DNA from: Flavobacteriales bacterium
GTDB lineage: Bacteria > Bacteroidota > Bacteroidia > Flavobacteriales > BACL11
DNA length: 22,404 nucleotides
Assembly: GCA_002697505.1 (NCBI GenBank)
Contig: NZWA01000013.1
Coordinates: forward strand, 1-22,404
Reading direction: 5' to 3'
The position numbers were made by a program, and so were the translations under genes. The notes under the pieces were generated by a model. It was not told the DNA's origin and searched no databases. It saw only the letters and a program-made list of their open reading frames with translations. Numbering within the stretch: position 1 is the first letter of the stretch; each line of letters starts with the position of its first letter. Shown here one piece after another: positions 5,638 to 11,792 of this stretch.

Positions 5638-5847
5638 ATGACAATCGAACAATTTAAAGAAAAACACAATGAGTGGGGTTATCCAGATACAAATAATGTA
5701 TTAATGAGAATAGCTTCAAATTTATCAGATTTACACATCGAAAAAACATTTTTTACAGATGAAGAAATGGATAATAAATTAAATGCACTTAAAAAATATA
5801 TATTTGATTATCAAGAAGTTTTAAGAAAAGAAAAAGAAAATGTGTAA
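5638..5847 (+). CDS. Small acidic helical protein, 69 aa
   Basis: A longer frame begins at 5587, inside promoter P4, so it cannot be the translated form. The ATG at 5638 has the AAAGTTATG context and lies just after the predicted transcription start. The product (TIEQFKEKHNEWGYPDTNN and on) is charged and helical with a heptad-like C-terminal half (NKLNALKKYIFDYQEVLRKE), without membrane or catalytic motifs. It is a single-gene unit, because promoter P5 begins five bases after its stop. A stand-alone promoter suggests an early regulator or host-interaction protein; this is inference. Confidence 0.6.
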   Translation: MTIEQFKEKHNEWGYPDTNNVLMRIASNLSDLHIEKTFFTDEEMDNKLNALKKYIFDYQEVLRKEKENV

Positions 5848-5851
5848 AATA

Positions 5852-5883
5852 TTTGGTTCCCCAAGAGAGGGTTCGTATATTCA
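5852..5883 (+). promoter_or_regulatory. Promoter P5, Bacteroidota-type -33/-7
   Basis: TTTG at 5852-5855 and TATATTCA at 5876-5883, 20 bases apart, with GAGAGGGTTCG before the -7 box. The 5851-5880 sequence is nearly identical to P7. It drives the DUF932 gene at 5917 and the nucleotidyltransferase coupled to it. Confidence 0.75.
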
Positions 5884-5916
5884 CCACATAATAATTAATA
5901 AATAAAAATCAAGGTT

Positions 5917-6732
5917 ATGCTAAACGAAGAAACATTACAAACAGCAAAGTATTTAAGTAAAGAAAATATTAAATCACTTGCACCAGCAGTATTTGCTAAA
6001 ACACCTAGTAGTGAGGTGTCAAAACACTATACTCATATTCCAACAGAAAGAGTTATTGATGATATGGAGTTATTGGGTTGGAAAGTTATTGAAGCTAAGG
6101 AAGTAAAAGCAAGAAAAAAATCAACTAGAGGTTTTCAAAAGCACTTATTAGTGTTTAGAAATGATGAAGTTGTTATTAATGGTAAAGATGGTGATACAGT
6201 TTTTCCACAAATATTAATGACTAATTCTCATGATGGTAAAAATGCTTTTAATTTTGAAGCAGGTTTATATAGATTAGTTTGTTCTAATGGATTGGTAATT
6301 GCCGATACAAGATTTGAGTCAGTTAGAATGAGACATATGGGTTATTCATTTGATGATTTACAAGAAAAAATCAAAGAAATGGTTGAAAATCTTCCATTAA
6401 CAGTTGAATCAATGAATAAAATGAAAGCTACAGAGTTAGAGCAAAAACAAATTTTAGATTTTGCTAAAGAAGCTTTAAATACTAGATTTAATGAGAATGA
6501 ATTAAATAGAATTAAAATAGATATGGATGAATTCATCAAACCAGTTAGAAAAGAAGATGAAGGAAAAGATCTATGGTCAGTATTTAATGTAGTTCAAGAG
6601 AAAATTATTGATGGAGATTTTGAATATATTGCAGGTGGTAAGCTTAGAAAAGCTAGAGAAATTAAAAATTTCAAGCAAGATATGAAAATAAATAAAGAGT
6701 TATTTAATGTTGCTTTAGAGTATGCCTCATAA
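5917..6732 (+). CDS. DUF932 family phage/plasmid protein
   Basis: The family marker is visible: NSHDGKNAFNFEAGLYRLVC followed by SNGLV (residues 103-127), which matches the conserved centre of DUF932 proteins of phages and plasmids. The N-terminal third contains a helix-rich region and HYTHIPTERVIDDMELLGWK. The C-terminal third (about 140-265) is helical and charged, consistent with an oligomerising region. The biochemical function of DUF932 is not established; association with DNA replication or recombination modules is commonly noted. The length (271 aa) is ordinary for the phage members. The start has the AAGGTTATG context behind P5. The gene overlaps the next by 11 bases. Confidence 0.8.
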   Translation: MLNEETLQTAKYLSKENIKSLAPAVFAKTPSSEVSKHYTHIPTERVIDDMELLGWKVIEAKEVKARKKSTRGFQKHLLVFRNDEVVINGKDGDTVFPQILMTNSHDGKNAFNFEAGLYRLVCSNGLVIADTRFESVRMRHMGYSFDDLQEKIKEMVENLPLTVESMNKMKATELEQKQILDFAKEALNTRFNENELNRIKIDMDEFIKPVRKEDEGKDLWSVFNVVQEKIIDGDFEYIAGGKLRKAREIKNFKQDMKINKELFNVALEYAS

Positions 6733-7129
6733 GAATATAGTTTGGATAAATGGATGTTTTGATGTGCTCCACATGGGGCATATCAAACTCTTCCAAAGAG
6801 CAAGACAAATGGGTCTTCCGGTGATAGTGGGGATAGATACAGATGATAGAATTCAGTCGATGAAGGGAAAGGACCGTCCTATAAATAACTTACAACATAG
6901 GGTAGAATTTTTAAAAGCTATTAAATATATAGATGCGGTAGTATCTTTTTCAACGGATGATGAATTAATTGAATTAATTAAAGAACATTCCCCAAGATAT
7001 ATGTTAATTGGTGATGACTATAAAGATAAAAAAATAATAGGTAGTGAATTCATCAAGGAGATAATATATGTAAAGAGATATGGTGATCTAAGTTCTTCGG
7101 ATATTATAAACGGAGCCCACAACTCGTGA
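6722..7129 (+). CDS. Cytidylyltransferase-like nucleotidyltransferase, RfaE2/HldE-C type
   Basis: The HIGH-type nucleotidyltransferase signature is clear: NGCFDVLHMGH (residues 10-20), then IVGIDTDDRIQSMKGKDRPI (35-54), LIGDDYKD, and a C-terminal SSSDII in place of the usual STTxII. The pattern fits the RfaE domain-II / glycerol-3-phosphate cytidylyltransferase superfamily, closest in look to ADP-heptose synthase adenylyltransferase. Such enzymes join a nucleotide to a sugar or alcohol phosphate. The length (135 aa) equals a stand-alone domain. It starts inside the DUF932 gene (11-base overlap). The actual substrate cannot be read from the sequence; sugar for surface polysaccharide or a nucleotide cofactor are both possible. 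Confidence 0.82.
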   Translation: MPHKNIVWINGCFDVLHMGHIKLFQRARQMGLPVIVGIDTDDRIQSMKGKDRPINNLQHRVEFLKAIKYIDAVVSFSTDDELIELIKEHSPRYMLIGDDYKDKKIIGSEFIKEIIYVKRYGDLSSSDIINGAHNS

Positions 7130-7138
7130 TATTTATAA
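7130..7138 (+). promoter_or_regulatory. Candidate late promoter motif TATTTATAA
   Basis: TATTTATAA at 7130-7138, 15 bases before the ATG at 7154, overlapping the stop of the preceding gene by none. Same motif and placement as at 11566, 14471 and 17505. No TTTG -33 box at the fixed distance. A partial match, TATTTATAG, also lies at 7553-7561 with no gene close behind it. Confidence 0.45.
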
Positions 7139-7153
7139 TAAAATAATTCCAGT

Positions 7154-7522
7154 ATGGCAACATATACAGCAGCACAAATGCACAATAGCGGAACGTTAGG
7201 AGAAGAACTGTCAGGAGCTAAAACATTTACCGTTCTTAACGTAACGGCGTCTAATAAAAATTTCCCAATTGGTTATCTTACACTGGAAGGGAATTCAACC
7301 GCTAATCAAAACTTAACTTCTACTACCCAACTTACGGGATCATTTGGATCATTTAATGGGAATGTAACACAATCTCTTATTGTCTCAAGCTCTACCCATT
7401 GGGCTATACCAATTGGAAGAGGAAATGGTAGTGGATCATTTCAATTTACCCCAACTCAAACAATTGCTGCTAACTCATATTACATAAAATCAACCGGTAA
7501 TTTTAGTTTAGTTATATCATAA
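7154..7522 (+). CDS. Thr/Ser/Asn-rich probable virion surface protein, 122 aa
   Basis: It sits alone behind a TATTTATAA motif rather than a -33/-7 promoter, so it is probably expressed late. Composition is that of a secreted or capsid-surface beta protein: Thr, Ser, Asn and Gly dominate (TASNKNFPIGYLTLEGNSTA, SSSTHWAIPIGRGNGSGSFQ), with alternating hydrophobic residues, few Lys or Glu and no Cys. There is no signal peptide. Size and composition would fit a head-decoration protein, a small fibre or another adhesive subunit. No family recognised, and the assignment as virion protein is inference. Confidence 0.6.
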   Translation: MATYTAAQMHNSGTLGEELSGAKTFTVLNVTASNKNFPIGYLTLEGNSTANQNLTSTTQLTGSFGSFNGNVTQSLIVSSSTHWAIPIGRGNGSGSFQFTPTQTIAANSYYIKSTGNFSLVIS

Positions 7523-7607
7523 TGTATAATAATGTGTAATACTGTATATACGTATTTATAGATGCTATATTGTAGAAGAGAGAAGTTTCGAGACGGCTTT
7601 AGATAAA

Positions 7608-7639
7608 TTTGGAGAAGCAAGATATTTTTCGTATATTCA
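7608..7639 (+). promoter_or_regulatory. Promoter P6, Bacteroidota-type -33/-7
   Basis: TTTG at 7608-7611 and TATATTCA at 7632-7639, 20 bases apart, with TTTTTCG before the -7 box in place of GGGTTCG. The leader carries AAAGGTT but is followed by ATAAACATG, so the start is displaced by six bases compared with other units. It drives the 7664-9646 operon. Confidence 0.7.
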
Positions 7640-7663
7640 CGTCACAAAATAAAGGTTATAAAC

Positions 7664-8119
7664 ATGCAAAGAATTTCAATAAAAGAATCAAAACAATTTT
7701 TTCCCGCTAAAGATGTATCTAATGCTTCTTATTTTACTTTATCACCCTCTCCTAGAGGTGAAGGATGGGAAAGTGTAACATATTTTACAAATCGTAAAAA
7801 ACTTTCTTATACCAATCGTGATGGAGATCATGATTCTTGGGTTTATGTTTTATCTAATCCTGTTCAACCGGGTATTTTAAAAATTGGTTATACTAGCAAT
7901 ACTCCCGAAGAAAGAGCAAGACAATTATCAAATTCAACAGGTGTAGCAATGCCTTATGAAGTTGAATATGCTTATAGTTGTTGGAATGGGTTAGAATTAG
8001 AAAAGGATATTCATGAAAGATTACATGAATATCGCTTGAATAATCAACGTGAATTTTTTCAAGTTGATTTGGAGGAGGTAAAAGATGTTATTAATGAAAT
8101 AGGTGAAAGTTATGTATAA
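7664..8119 (+). CDS. T5orf172/MUG113-type GIY-YIG-like protein
   Basis: Residues about 59-140 match the T5orf172 domain, a GIY-YIG-related nuclease fold: WVYVLSNPVQPGILKIGYT (GIY-YIG equivalents YVL and KIGYT), then ERARQLSNSTGV with the conserved Arg, a Glu in ELEKDIHERLHEYR, and REFFQV near the end. Members occur in phage and eukaryotic proteins, and nuclease activity is expected from the fold but rarely shown. The 50-residue N-terminal extension is not recognised. The usual AAAGGTT is followed by ATA, so the ATG at 7664 is taken as the start. The gene overlaps the lipoprotein gene by eight bases. Confidence 0.75.
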   Translation: MQRISIKESKQFFPAKDVSNASYFTLSPSPRGEGWESVTYFTNRKKLSYTNRDGDHDSWVYVLSNPVQPGILKIGYTSNTPEERARQLSNSTGVAMPYEVEYAYSCWNGLELEKDIHERLHEYRLNNQREFFQVDLEEVKDVINEIGESYV

Positions 8120-8753
8120 AAATATATTAATATTATTAGGTTTTTTTAGTTTATTCTCATGTACTAAAGAAACTATTTATCCAACACCATGTAATGGTGA
8201 TTGTGAAACATCATGGGAAGTAATTTATAAAAATCAATTTGTAAATCCTAACAGTGATGGTTATTTTGAAATTCAATGGGATGATTTAGATTATTTTCAA
8301 ATACAAGGTAGTTTAACCCCATTAAATGATGAGTATGTTATAAATGGAGTTCCATTAGTTGAATCTAGTTTTGATTCCGATTATTGGGTTATTATGGATT
8401 CTATACAATTTCAAACCCCCATGTATAGTTATTTAGGTTGGTTTAATGACGATAACCTTGAAAACCCAATTCCCATTGGTAACTACGTTTATACTATGTC
8501 TAACTTAATGGATATTCACCCACCAACTAATATAGCTGGTTATCAAATTCCTGAAAATTTTTGTTCTGAATGTCCATATGCTACTACGCTTTTAGGTTCA
8601 CATTCTAAATATAATTACTCCCCAAAACAAAATTTTATGTTAGATAATGAAATGATAGGAGATACAATCAATGTATTTACTAAAACACTATTTAACTCAG
8701 ATATAGGAGAAAATACTATTATAGAAAATAATATCAAAATTATTATATTATGA
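8112..8753 (+). CDS. Phage-encoded lipoprotein, 213 aa
   Basis: I choose the ATG at 8112 (AAAGTTATG context) over 8103. The protein then begins MYKNILILLGFFSLFSC, a short lipoprotein signal peptide whose lipobox LFSC places the lipidated Cys at residue 17. The mature part is acidic and aromatic, with Cys residues spaced in pairs (CNGDC, FCSECP) and a beta-rich appearance (GYFEIQWDDLDYFQIQG). It should be exported and anchored in the host envelope. Phage lipoproteins often block superinfection or modify the receptor; here that is inference. It is sandwiched between the GIY-YIG-like gene and uvsE with overlaps on both sides. Confidence 0.75.
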   Translation: MYKNILILLGFFSLFSCTKETIYPTPCNGDCETSWEVIYKNQFVNPNSDGYFEIQWDDLDYFQIQGSLTPLNDEYVINGVPLVESSFDSDYWVIMDSIQFQTPMYSYLGWFNDDNLENPIPIGNYVYTMSNLMDIHPPTNIAGYQIPENFCSECPYATTLLGSHSKYNYSPKQNFMLDNEMIGDTINVFTKTLFNSDIGENTIIENNIKIIIL

Positions 8754-9646
8754 ATTTAGGTTATGCATGTATTAACACAGCATTAAAATCAGGAGGTATT
8801 TTTACAAATAGAACAATGCGTAGAAAAACGTTTGATTCTAAAGGTTTAGATTATGTATCTGAACTTGCTCTTCAAAATGTAAAAGATCTTGAAACACACA
8901 TCAATTGGAATCATGAGTTTGGTATTAAATTATTTAGATTATCATCTCAAATATTTCCTTGGATGGAAGAATATAATTGGGAGGATTTAAAAGATTGGGA
9001 TGAAATCAAAGACCGAATGTTAGAAATAGGTCAATATGCTAAAAATTACAACCAACGTCTTACTATGCATCCAGGCCCATTTCATTGTTTAGCTTCACCA
9101 AATGATAAGGTTGTTAAACGCACAGTTATAGGCCTAAATAAACATTCAGAACAATTTGATATGATGGGTTATGAACCTAGTCATTATAATAAAATAAACA
9201 TACACGTTGGGGGTGCTTATGGTGATAAAGAAGCCGCATTGGAACGTTTTTGTAAAAATTTTGAATTATTAGATGACAATACTAAAAAACGTCTTGTAGT
9301 TGAAAATGATGATTCTCCAACAGAATACTCTGTAAAAGATTTATATGAAGGTGTTTATAAAAGAATTGGTACACCTATTACATTTGATTATTTCCACCAT
9401 AAATTTAATACAGGTGGTCAAACTGAAGAAGAGGCACTTAAATTAGCAGCTACTACATGGCCTAAAGGTGTTACTCAATGTTGTCACTATTCTGAAAGTA
9501 GACAAAAGGAAAAATTAGATGAATCTATTAGACCACAGGCGCACTCAGATTTAATTTATAATAAAATTAATACTTATGGTTTAAATCCTGATATTGTTAT
9601 TGAAGCTAAATTAAAAGAACAAGCGATATTTAATAAAGTAATTTAA
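8750..9646 (+). CDS. uvsE: UV-damage endonuclease UvsE/UVDE
   Basis: Nicks DNA 5' of UV photoproducts to start repair without photolyase or UvrABC. It has the TIM-barrel pattern and signature segments of the family: MNLGYACINTAL at the N-terminus, RLTMHPGPFH (103-112), NKINIHVGGAYGDK (His152), VVENDD with Glu185, FDYFHH (Asp213, His216, His217) and CCHYSESR with His246. These His, Asp and Glu residues correspond to metal ligands in known members. Length (298 aa) is typical. At the position two before His246, where family members usually have Lys, this protein has Cys244 by eye. The start overlaps the lipoprotein stop (ATGA). It ends the P6 operon. Confidence 0.9.
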   Translation: MNLGYACINTALKSGGIFTNRTMRRKTFDSKGLDYVSELALQNVKDLETHINWNHEFGIKLFRLSSQIFPWMEEYNWEDLKDWDEIKDRMLEIGQYAKNYNQRLTMHPGPFHCLASPNDKVVKRTVIGLNKHSEQFDMMGYEPSHYNKINIHVGGAYGDKEAALERFCKNFELLDDNTKKRLVVENDDSPTEYSVKDLYEGVYKRIGTPITFDYFHHKFNTGGQTEEEALKLAATTWPKGVTQCCHYSESRQKEKLDESIRPQAHSDLIYNKINTYGLNPDIVIEAKLKEQAIFNKVI

Positions 9647-9663
9647 AGACTTCCGCGAAAATA

Positions 9664-9695
9664 TTTGGTTTCCCGAGAGAGGGTTCGTATATTTA
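9664..9695 (+). promoter_or_regulatory. Promoter P7, Bacteroidota-type -33/-7
   Basis: TTTG at 9664-9667 and TATATTTA at 9688-9695, 20 bases apart, with GAGAGGGTTCG before the -7 box. GACTTCCGC at 9648-9656 stands 16 bases upstream of the -33 box start, exactly as in P1. Drives the RadA-like gene and the small genes following. Confidence 0.78.
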
Positions 9696-9725
9696 CAGAG
9701 TAAATAATTAATAATAATAAAGGTT

Positions 9726-10523
9726 ATGTCAAATTCAAACACAATTAAAAGAGGTCGTCCAAGTAAAATTAATTCTCCTCAAACAGTAAGCATTAATGTA
9801 AAAACTGTTAAAATGAATGATTTAAATTTCGATAAGAAATTATTTAAACCAATGAAAACTAGAACTAAAGTTGATGCATTTTTTAGTTCAGATAATGGTA
9901 TTATGCCAGGTACAAATGTTGTAATTACAGGTGATCCAGGTGTTGGTAAAACTACTGTTTTATTAGATATTTTAGGTGATCTTAATAAAAACAAGAAAAA
10001 ATGTTTATTTATATCAGGTGAGATGAATGCTATTGATATGGTTGGTTATGTTAAAAGATTCCCTAAATTTGGTAAATTAGATATTTTATTTATGGGTGAT
10101 TATACAGAAGTTAATCCTGATGTAGTTTTAAGAACAGCCCTTAAAGAAGGATATGATTGTGTATTAATTGATTCACTTGCTGAAATATCAGATAGTTATG
10201 TAGATTACTTTGGTGGTACTGGAAAGTCAAATACCAATAGAATTCTTCAATTACTTGATGAGCATAATTTAGGTAATAATGAATCTAAAACTAATACTAC
10301 ATTTTTGATTATTCAACAAGTTACTAAAGGTGGTACATTTGTTGGTTCAAATAAAATTAAACATATGACAACAGCAATGGGTCATTTAAAATTTGATGAT
10401 CAAGGTAGATACTTACATTTTAGTAAAAACCGAAGAGGTGGTAATGGTAATAAATTATACTTTAATTTAAATTCTAGAAATAAAGTTAATTGGTTATTTG
10501 ATGAGCCAATGAATATGATATAA
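9726..10523 (+). CDS. RadA/Sms-like recombination ATPase
   Basis: A RecA-fold ATPase. The Walker A motif GDPGVGKT is at 69-76, FISGEM (95-100) matches the RadA SGEES segment, and Walker B CVLIDS is at 145-150. QQVTKGGTFVGSNKIKHMT resembles the RadA stretch ending in LEHMVD, and KNRRGG at 234-239 corresponds to the RadA-specific KNRFG. The N-terminal zinc finger and C-terminal Lon-like domain of bacterial RadA are absent, leaving a core of 265 residues. RadA drives branch migration in recombination, so a role in phage recombination or replication is likely. A DnaB-like loader or KaiC-type ATPase is the alternative. It follows P7 with AAAGGTTATG. Its stop overlaps the next start (TAATG). Confidence 0.82.
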   Translation: MSNSNTIKRGRPSKINSPQTVSINVKTVKMNDLNFDKKLFKPMKTRTKVDAFFSSDNGIMPGTNVVITGDPGVGKTTVLLDILGDLNKNKKKCLFISGEMNAIDMVGYVKRFPKFGKLDILFMGDYTEVNPDVVLRTALKEGYDCVLIDSLAEISDSYVDYFGGTGKSNTNRILQLLDEHNLGNNESKTNTTFLIIQQVTKGGTFVGSNKIKHMTTAMGHLKFDDQGRYLHFSKNRRGGNGNKLYFNLNSRNKVNWLFDEPMNMI

Positions 10524-10690
10524 TGAAAAAGAAGAAGAAGAAGTTGGATTTCAACGGTGGGTGGTCTCATGGAGAAGCTGCCCACCATATTGGAAAAAAG
10601 TTAACAGAAAAAGTAGTAAAAAGTAAAAAAGATTATAAAAGAAAATCAAAACATCCTAAAAATTGGGAGTTTGGTGAAGATGAGTATTAA
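10523..10690 (+). CDS. Small Lys-rich protein, 55 aa
   Basis: Starts on the stop of the RadA-like gene (TAATG). It opens with six consecutive Lys, continues with LDFNGGWSHGEAAHHIGKKL, then a basic segment (KSKKDYKRKSKHPKNWEFG) and an acidic end (EDEY). The strong positive charge suggests nucleic acid or ribosome contact. The His cluster (SHGEAAHH) may be incidental. No family recognised, but I recall similar Lys-rich small proteins next to recombination genes in related phages. Confidence 0.6.
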   Translation: MKKKKKKLDFNGGWSHGEAAHHIGKKLTEKVVKSKKDYKRKSKHPKNWEFGEDEY

Positions 10691-10709
10691 TTTAAAATAA
10701 ATAAAAGTT

Positions 10710-10895
10710 ATGGCAAGAATAAATGTAAACACAAAAAATAGTATGTTACTTAATAATAGGTTATATATTACAGCTTTAAAAGCACAAATGATAAATCCAA
10801 AATTACAAGAATTTATCGTTACAGGAAATAATGTAAATCATCCTACAAAAGGAATGTTTTATGAATATACAGGTAACTACTCAAGAAAATCATAA
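10710..10895 (+). CDS. Small basic hypothetical protein, 61 aa
   Basis: The start has AAAAGTTATG context and begins 19 bases after the previous stop. Product: basic, with a likely helix in the middle (SMLLNNRLYITALKAQMINP) and an aromatic C-terminal part (GMFYEYTGNYSRKS). No membrane segment, motif or signal. Its stop overlaps the next start (TAATG), so it is part of the P7 operon. Function unknown. Confidence 0.6.
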   Translation: MARINVNTKNSMLLNNRLYITALKAQMINPKLQEFIVTGNNVNHPTKGMFYEYTGNYSRKS

Positions 10896-11092
10896 TGAAC
10901 GATATTCAAAAAAGATTTGTTGAAAAAGCAACTTCATCTGAGATTTTAAATGTAGTTGAGTTATTAGATAAAGCATCTAATAGTGGTAAGTTAGTTGAAG
11001 TAGTATATACAGCTATGGAAACTATAAAGTCTAATAATTTTATCACAATCCCACTTGCATTACAAATAGCTTGTGAGGATTGGGATATTTAA
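10895..11092 (+). CDS. Small helical hypothetical protein, 65 aa
   Basis: Begins on the last base of the previous stop. The product looks like an all-helical domain (KRFVEKATSSEILNVVELLD, then KLVEVVYTAMETIK) with a C-terminal helix ending in CEDWDI. The balanced charge and the regular hydrophobic spacing suggest a folded soluble protein, perhaps one that binds a host partner. No family recognised. Eleven bases separate it from the next gene. Confidence 0.6.
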   Translation: MNDIQKRFVEKATSSEILNVVELLDKASNSGKLVEVVYTAMETIKSNNFITIPLALQIACEDWDI

Positions 11093-11103
11093 AAAATAAT
11101 AAT

Positions 11104-11277
11104 ATGGATAATAAATTTGAAAAAAATTCAAAACCAGTTACAATGGAAGAAATGGTATCATTACATGATGAATGGTGGAATAGTTTATCTGATAAAGATA
11201 AAGAAAAATTATTTCAAGAACAAAAAGAAGCAGAAGATTATTTCTACAATATTAAACAACAAGACTCCCCTAAATAA
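11104..11277 (+). CDS. Small acidic hypothetical protein, 57 aa
   Basis: A frame from 11080 overlaps the preceding gene; the ATG at 11104 is preferred because it falls after that stop. The product is acidic and helical with two adjacent Trp (MEEMVSLHDEWWNSLSDKDK) and a long charged helix (KLFQEQKEAEDYFYNIKQQ). It lies between the P7 operon and the tRNA cluster, whose first gene begins seven bases after its stop, so tRNAs may be cotranscribed. Function unknown. Confidence 0.55.
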   Translation: MDNKFEKNSKPVTMEEMVSLHDEWWNSLSDKDKEKLFQEQKEAEDYFYNIKQQDSPK

Positions 11278-11284
11278 TTTTTAA

Positions 11285-11370
11285 GTCAGAGTGGTGGAAT
11301 AGGTAGACACGTTGGACTTAAAATCCAATGAACAGTAATGTTCGTGCGGGTTCGATTCCCGCCTCTGATA
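11285..11370 (+). tRNA. tRNA-Leu (anticodon UAA)
   Basis: Acceptor stem GTCAGAG (11285-11291) pairs with CTCTGAT (11363-11369) with a G-U at the first pair. The anticodon stem TTGGA/TCCAA encloses loop CTTAAAA, giving anticodon UAA. The long variable arm (GAACA, loop GTAA, TGTTC) is the class II form expected for Leu. T arm GCGGG/CCCGC with TTCGATT. CCA is not encoded. It decodes UUA, which is abundant in this genome. Confidence 0.92.
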
Positions 11371-11374
11371 CTAG

Positions 11375-11448
11375 GGATCAGTAGCTCAGCTGGATAGAGC
11401 ATTAGCCTTCTAAGCTAACGGTCGCAGGTTCGAATCCTGCCTGATTCA
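11375..11448 (+). tRNA. tRNA-Arg (anticodon UCU)
   Basis: Acceptor GGATCAG (11375-11381) pairs with CTGATTC (11441-11447) with one G-U pair; discriminator A. D stem GCTC/GAGC, anticodon stem TTAGC/GCTAA with loop CTTCTAA (anticodon UCU), T stem GCAGG/CCTGC with TTCGAAT. CCA is not encoded. It decodes AGA, the main Arg codon in this window. Confidence 0.92.
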
Positions 11449-11451
11449 CTA

Positions 11452-11525
11452 GGACTTATAGCTCAGTTGGTTAGAGCACTTCACTCATAATGAATAGGTC
11501 CCTGGTTCGAGTCCAGGTAGGTCCA
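11452..11525 (+). tRNA. tRNA with CAU anticodon (Met or Ile2)
   Basis: Acceptor GGACTTA (11452-11458) pairs with TAGGTCC (11518-11524) with one G-U pair; discriminator A. D stem GCTC/GAGC, loop CTCATAA (anticodon CAU), T stem CCTGG/CCAGG with TTCGAGT. The anticodon stem CTTCA/TGAAT has a mismatch at its outermost pair. A CAU tRNA in a phage is either elongator Met or, if the host modifies the C to lysidine, Ile reading AUA. The sequence alone does not settle which. Confidence 0.88.
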
Positions 11526-11565
11526 CCTAGTTTTTACAAAATTGCAAAATAATTTGGATTACTAG

Positions 11566-11574
11566 TATTTATAA
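11566..11574 (+). promoter_or_regulatory. Candidate late promoter motif TATTTATAA
   Basis: TATTTATAA at 11566-11574, 15 bases before the ATG at 11590, in the 64-base gap after the tRNA cluster. The spacing to the start codon equals that at 7130. No good -33/-7 promoter at this gene. Confidence 0.45.
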
Positions 11575-11589
11575 CATATATTAAATGTT

Positions 11590-11778
11590 ATGGGTCACTA
11601 CGAAGATGAATTAGTTGAAATTTACAATGAGGTTGTTGCTGAAGGTATCAAAAAAGAGTTTGATCATCAGCTTGAAAAAATGAAACAACAACCAAAGCAT
11701 AGTCATAAATCTGTAAAAGAAAAGTGGGGTTATGCTCTCTATAGGGTTAAAGGAGGGCCATCACTTGATAAGTACTAA
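11590..11778 (+). CDS. Small charged helical protein, 62 aa
   Basis: Start in TTATG context after a TATTTATAA motif. The product is acidic then basic: YEDELVEIYNEVVAEGIKKE forms a helix, KMKQQPKHSHKSVKEKWGYA is basic, and the end is RVKGGPSLDKY. No membrane or catalytic motif. The candidate late promoter suggests a virion or assembly role, but the protein itself gives no support for that. The next candidate promoter overlaps its end closely. Confidence 0.6.
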   Translation: MGHYEDELVEIYNEVVAEGIKKEFDHQLEKMKQQPKHSHKSVKEKWGYALYRVKGGPSLDKY

Positions 11779-11787
11779 TATTTATGA
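11779..11787 (+). promoter_or_regulatory. Candidate late promoter motif TATTTATGA
   Basis: TATTTATGATAAAAATG at 11779-11795 is almost the same string as at 17505-17522, differing by one substitution and one A fewer. The motif lies five bases before the ATG at 11793 and overlaps the alternative upstream ATG at 11784. Confidence 0.35.
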
Positions 11788-11792
11788 TAAAA

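Noticed and set aside
6880..6890. TATAAATA, the exact T4 late promoter box
   Set aside because: Lies inside the nucleotidyltransferase gene with no start codon nearby; copies of this box are not found before the virion genes.
9779..9994. Minus-strand frame opposite the RadA-like gene
   Set aside because: Covers the Walker A region of the + strand gene in reverse; not a separate gene.
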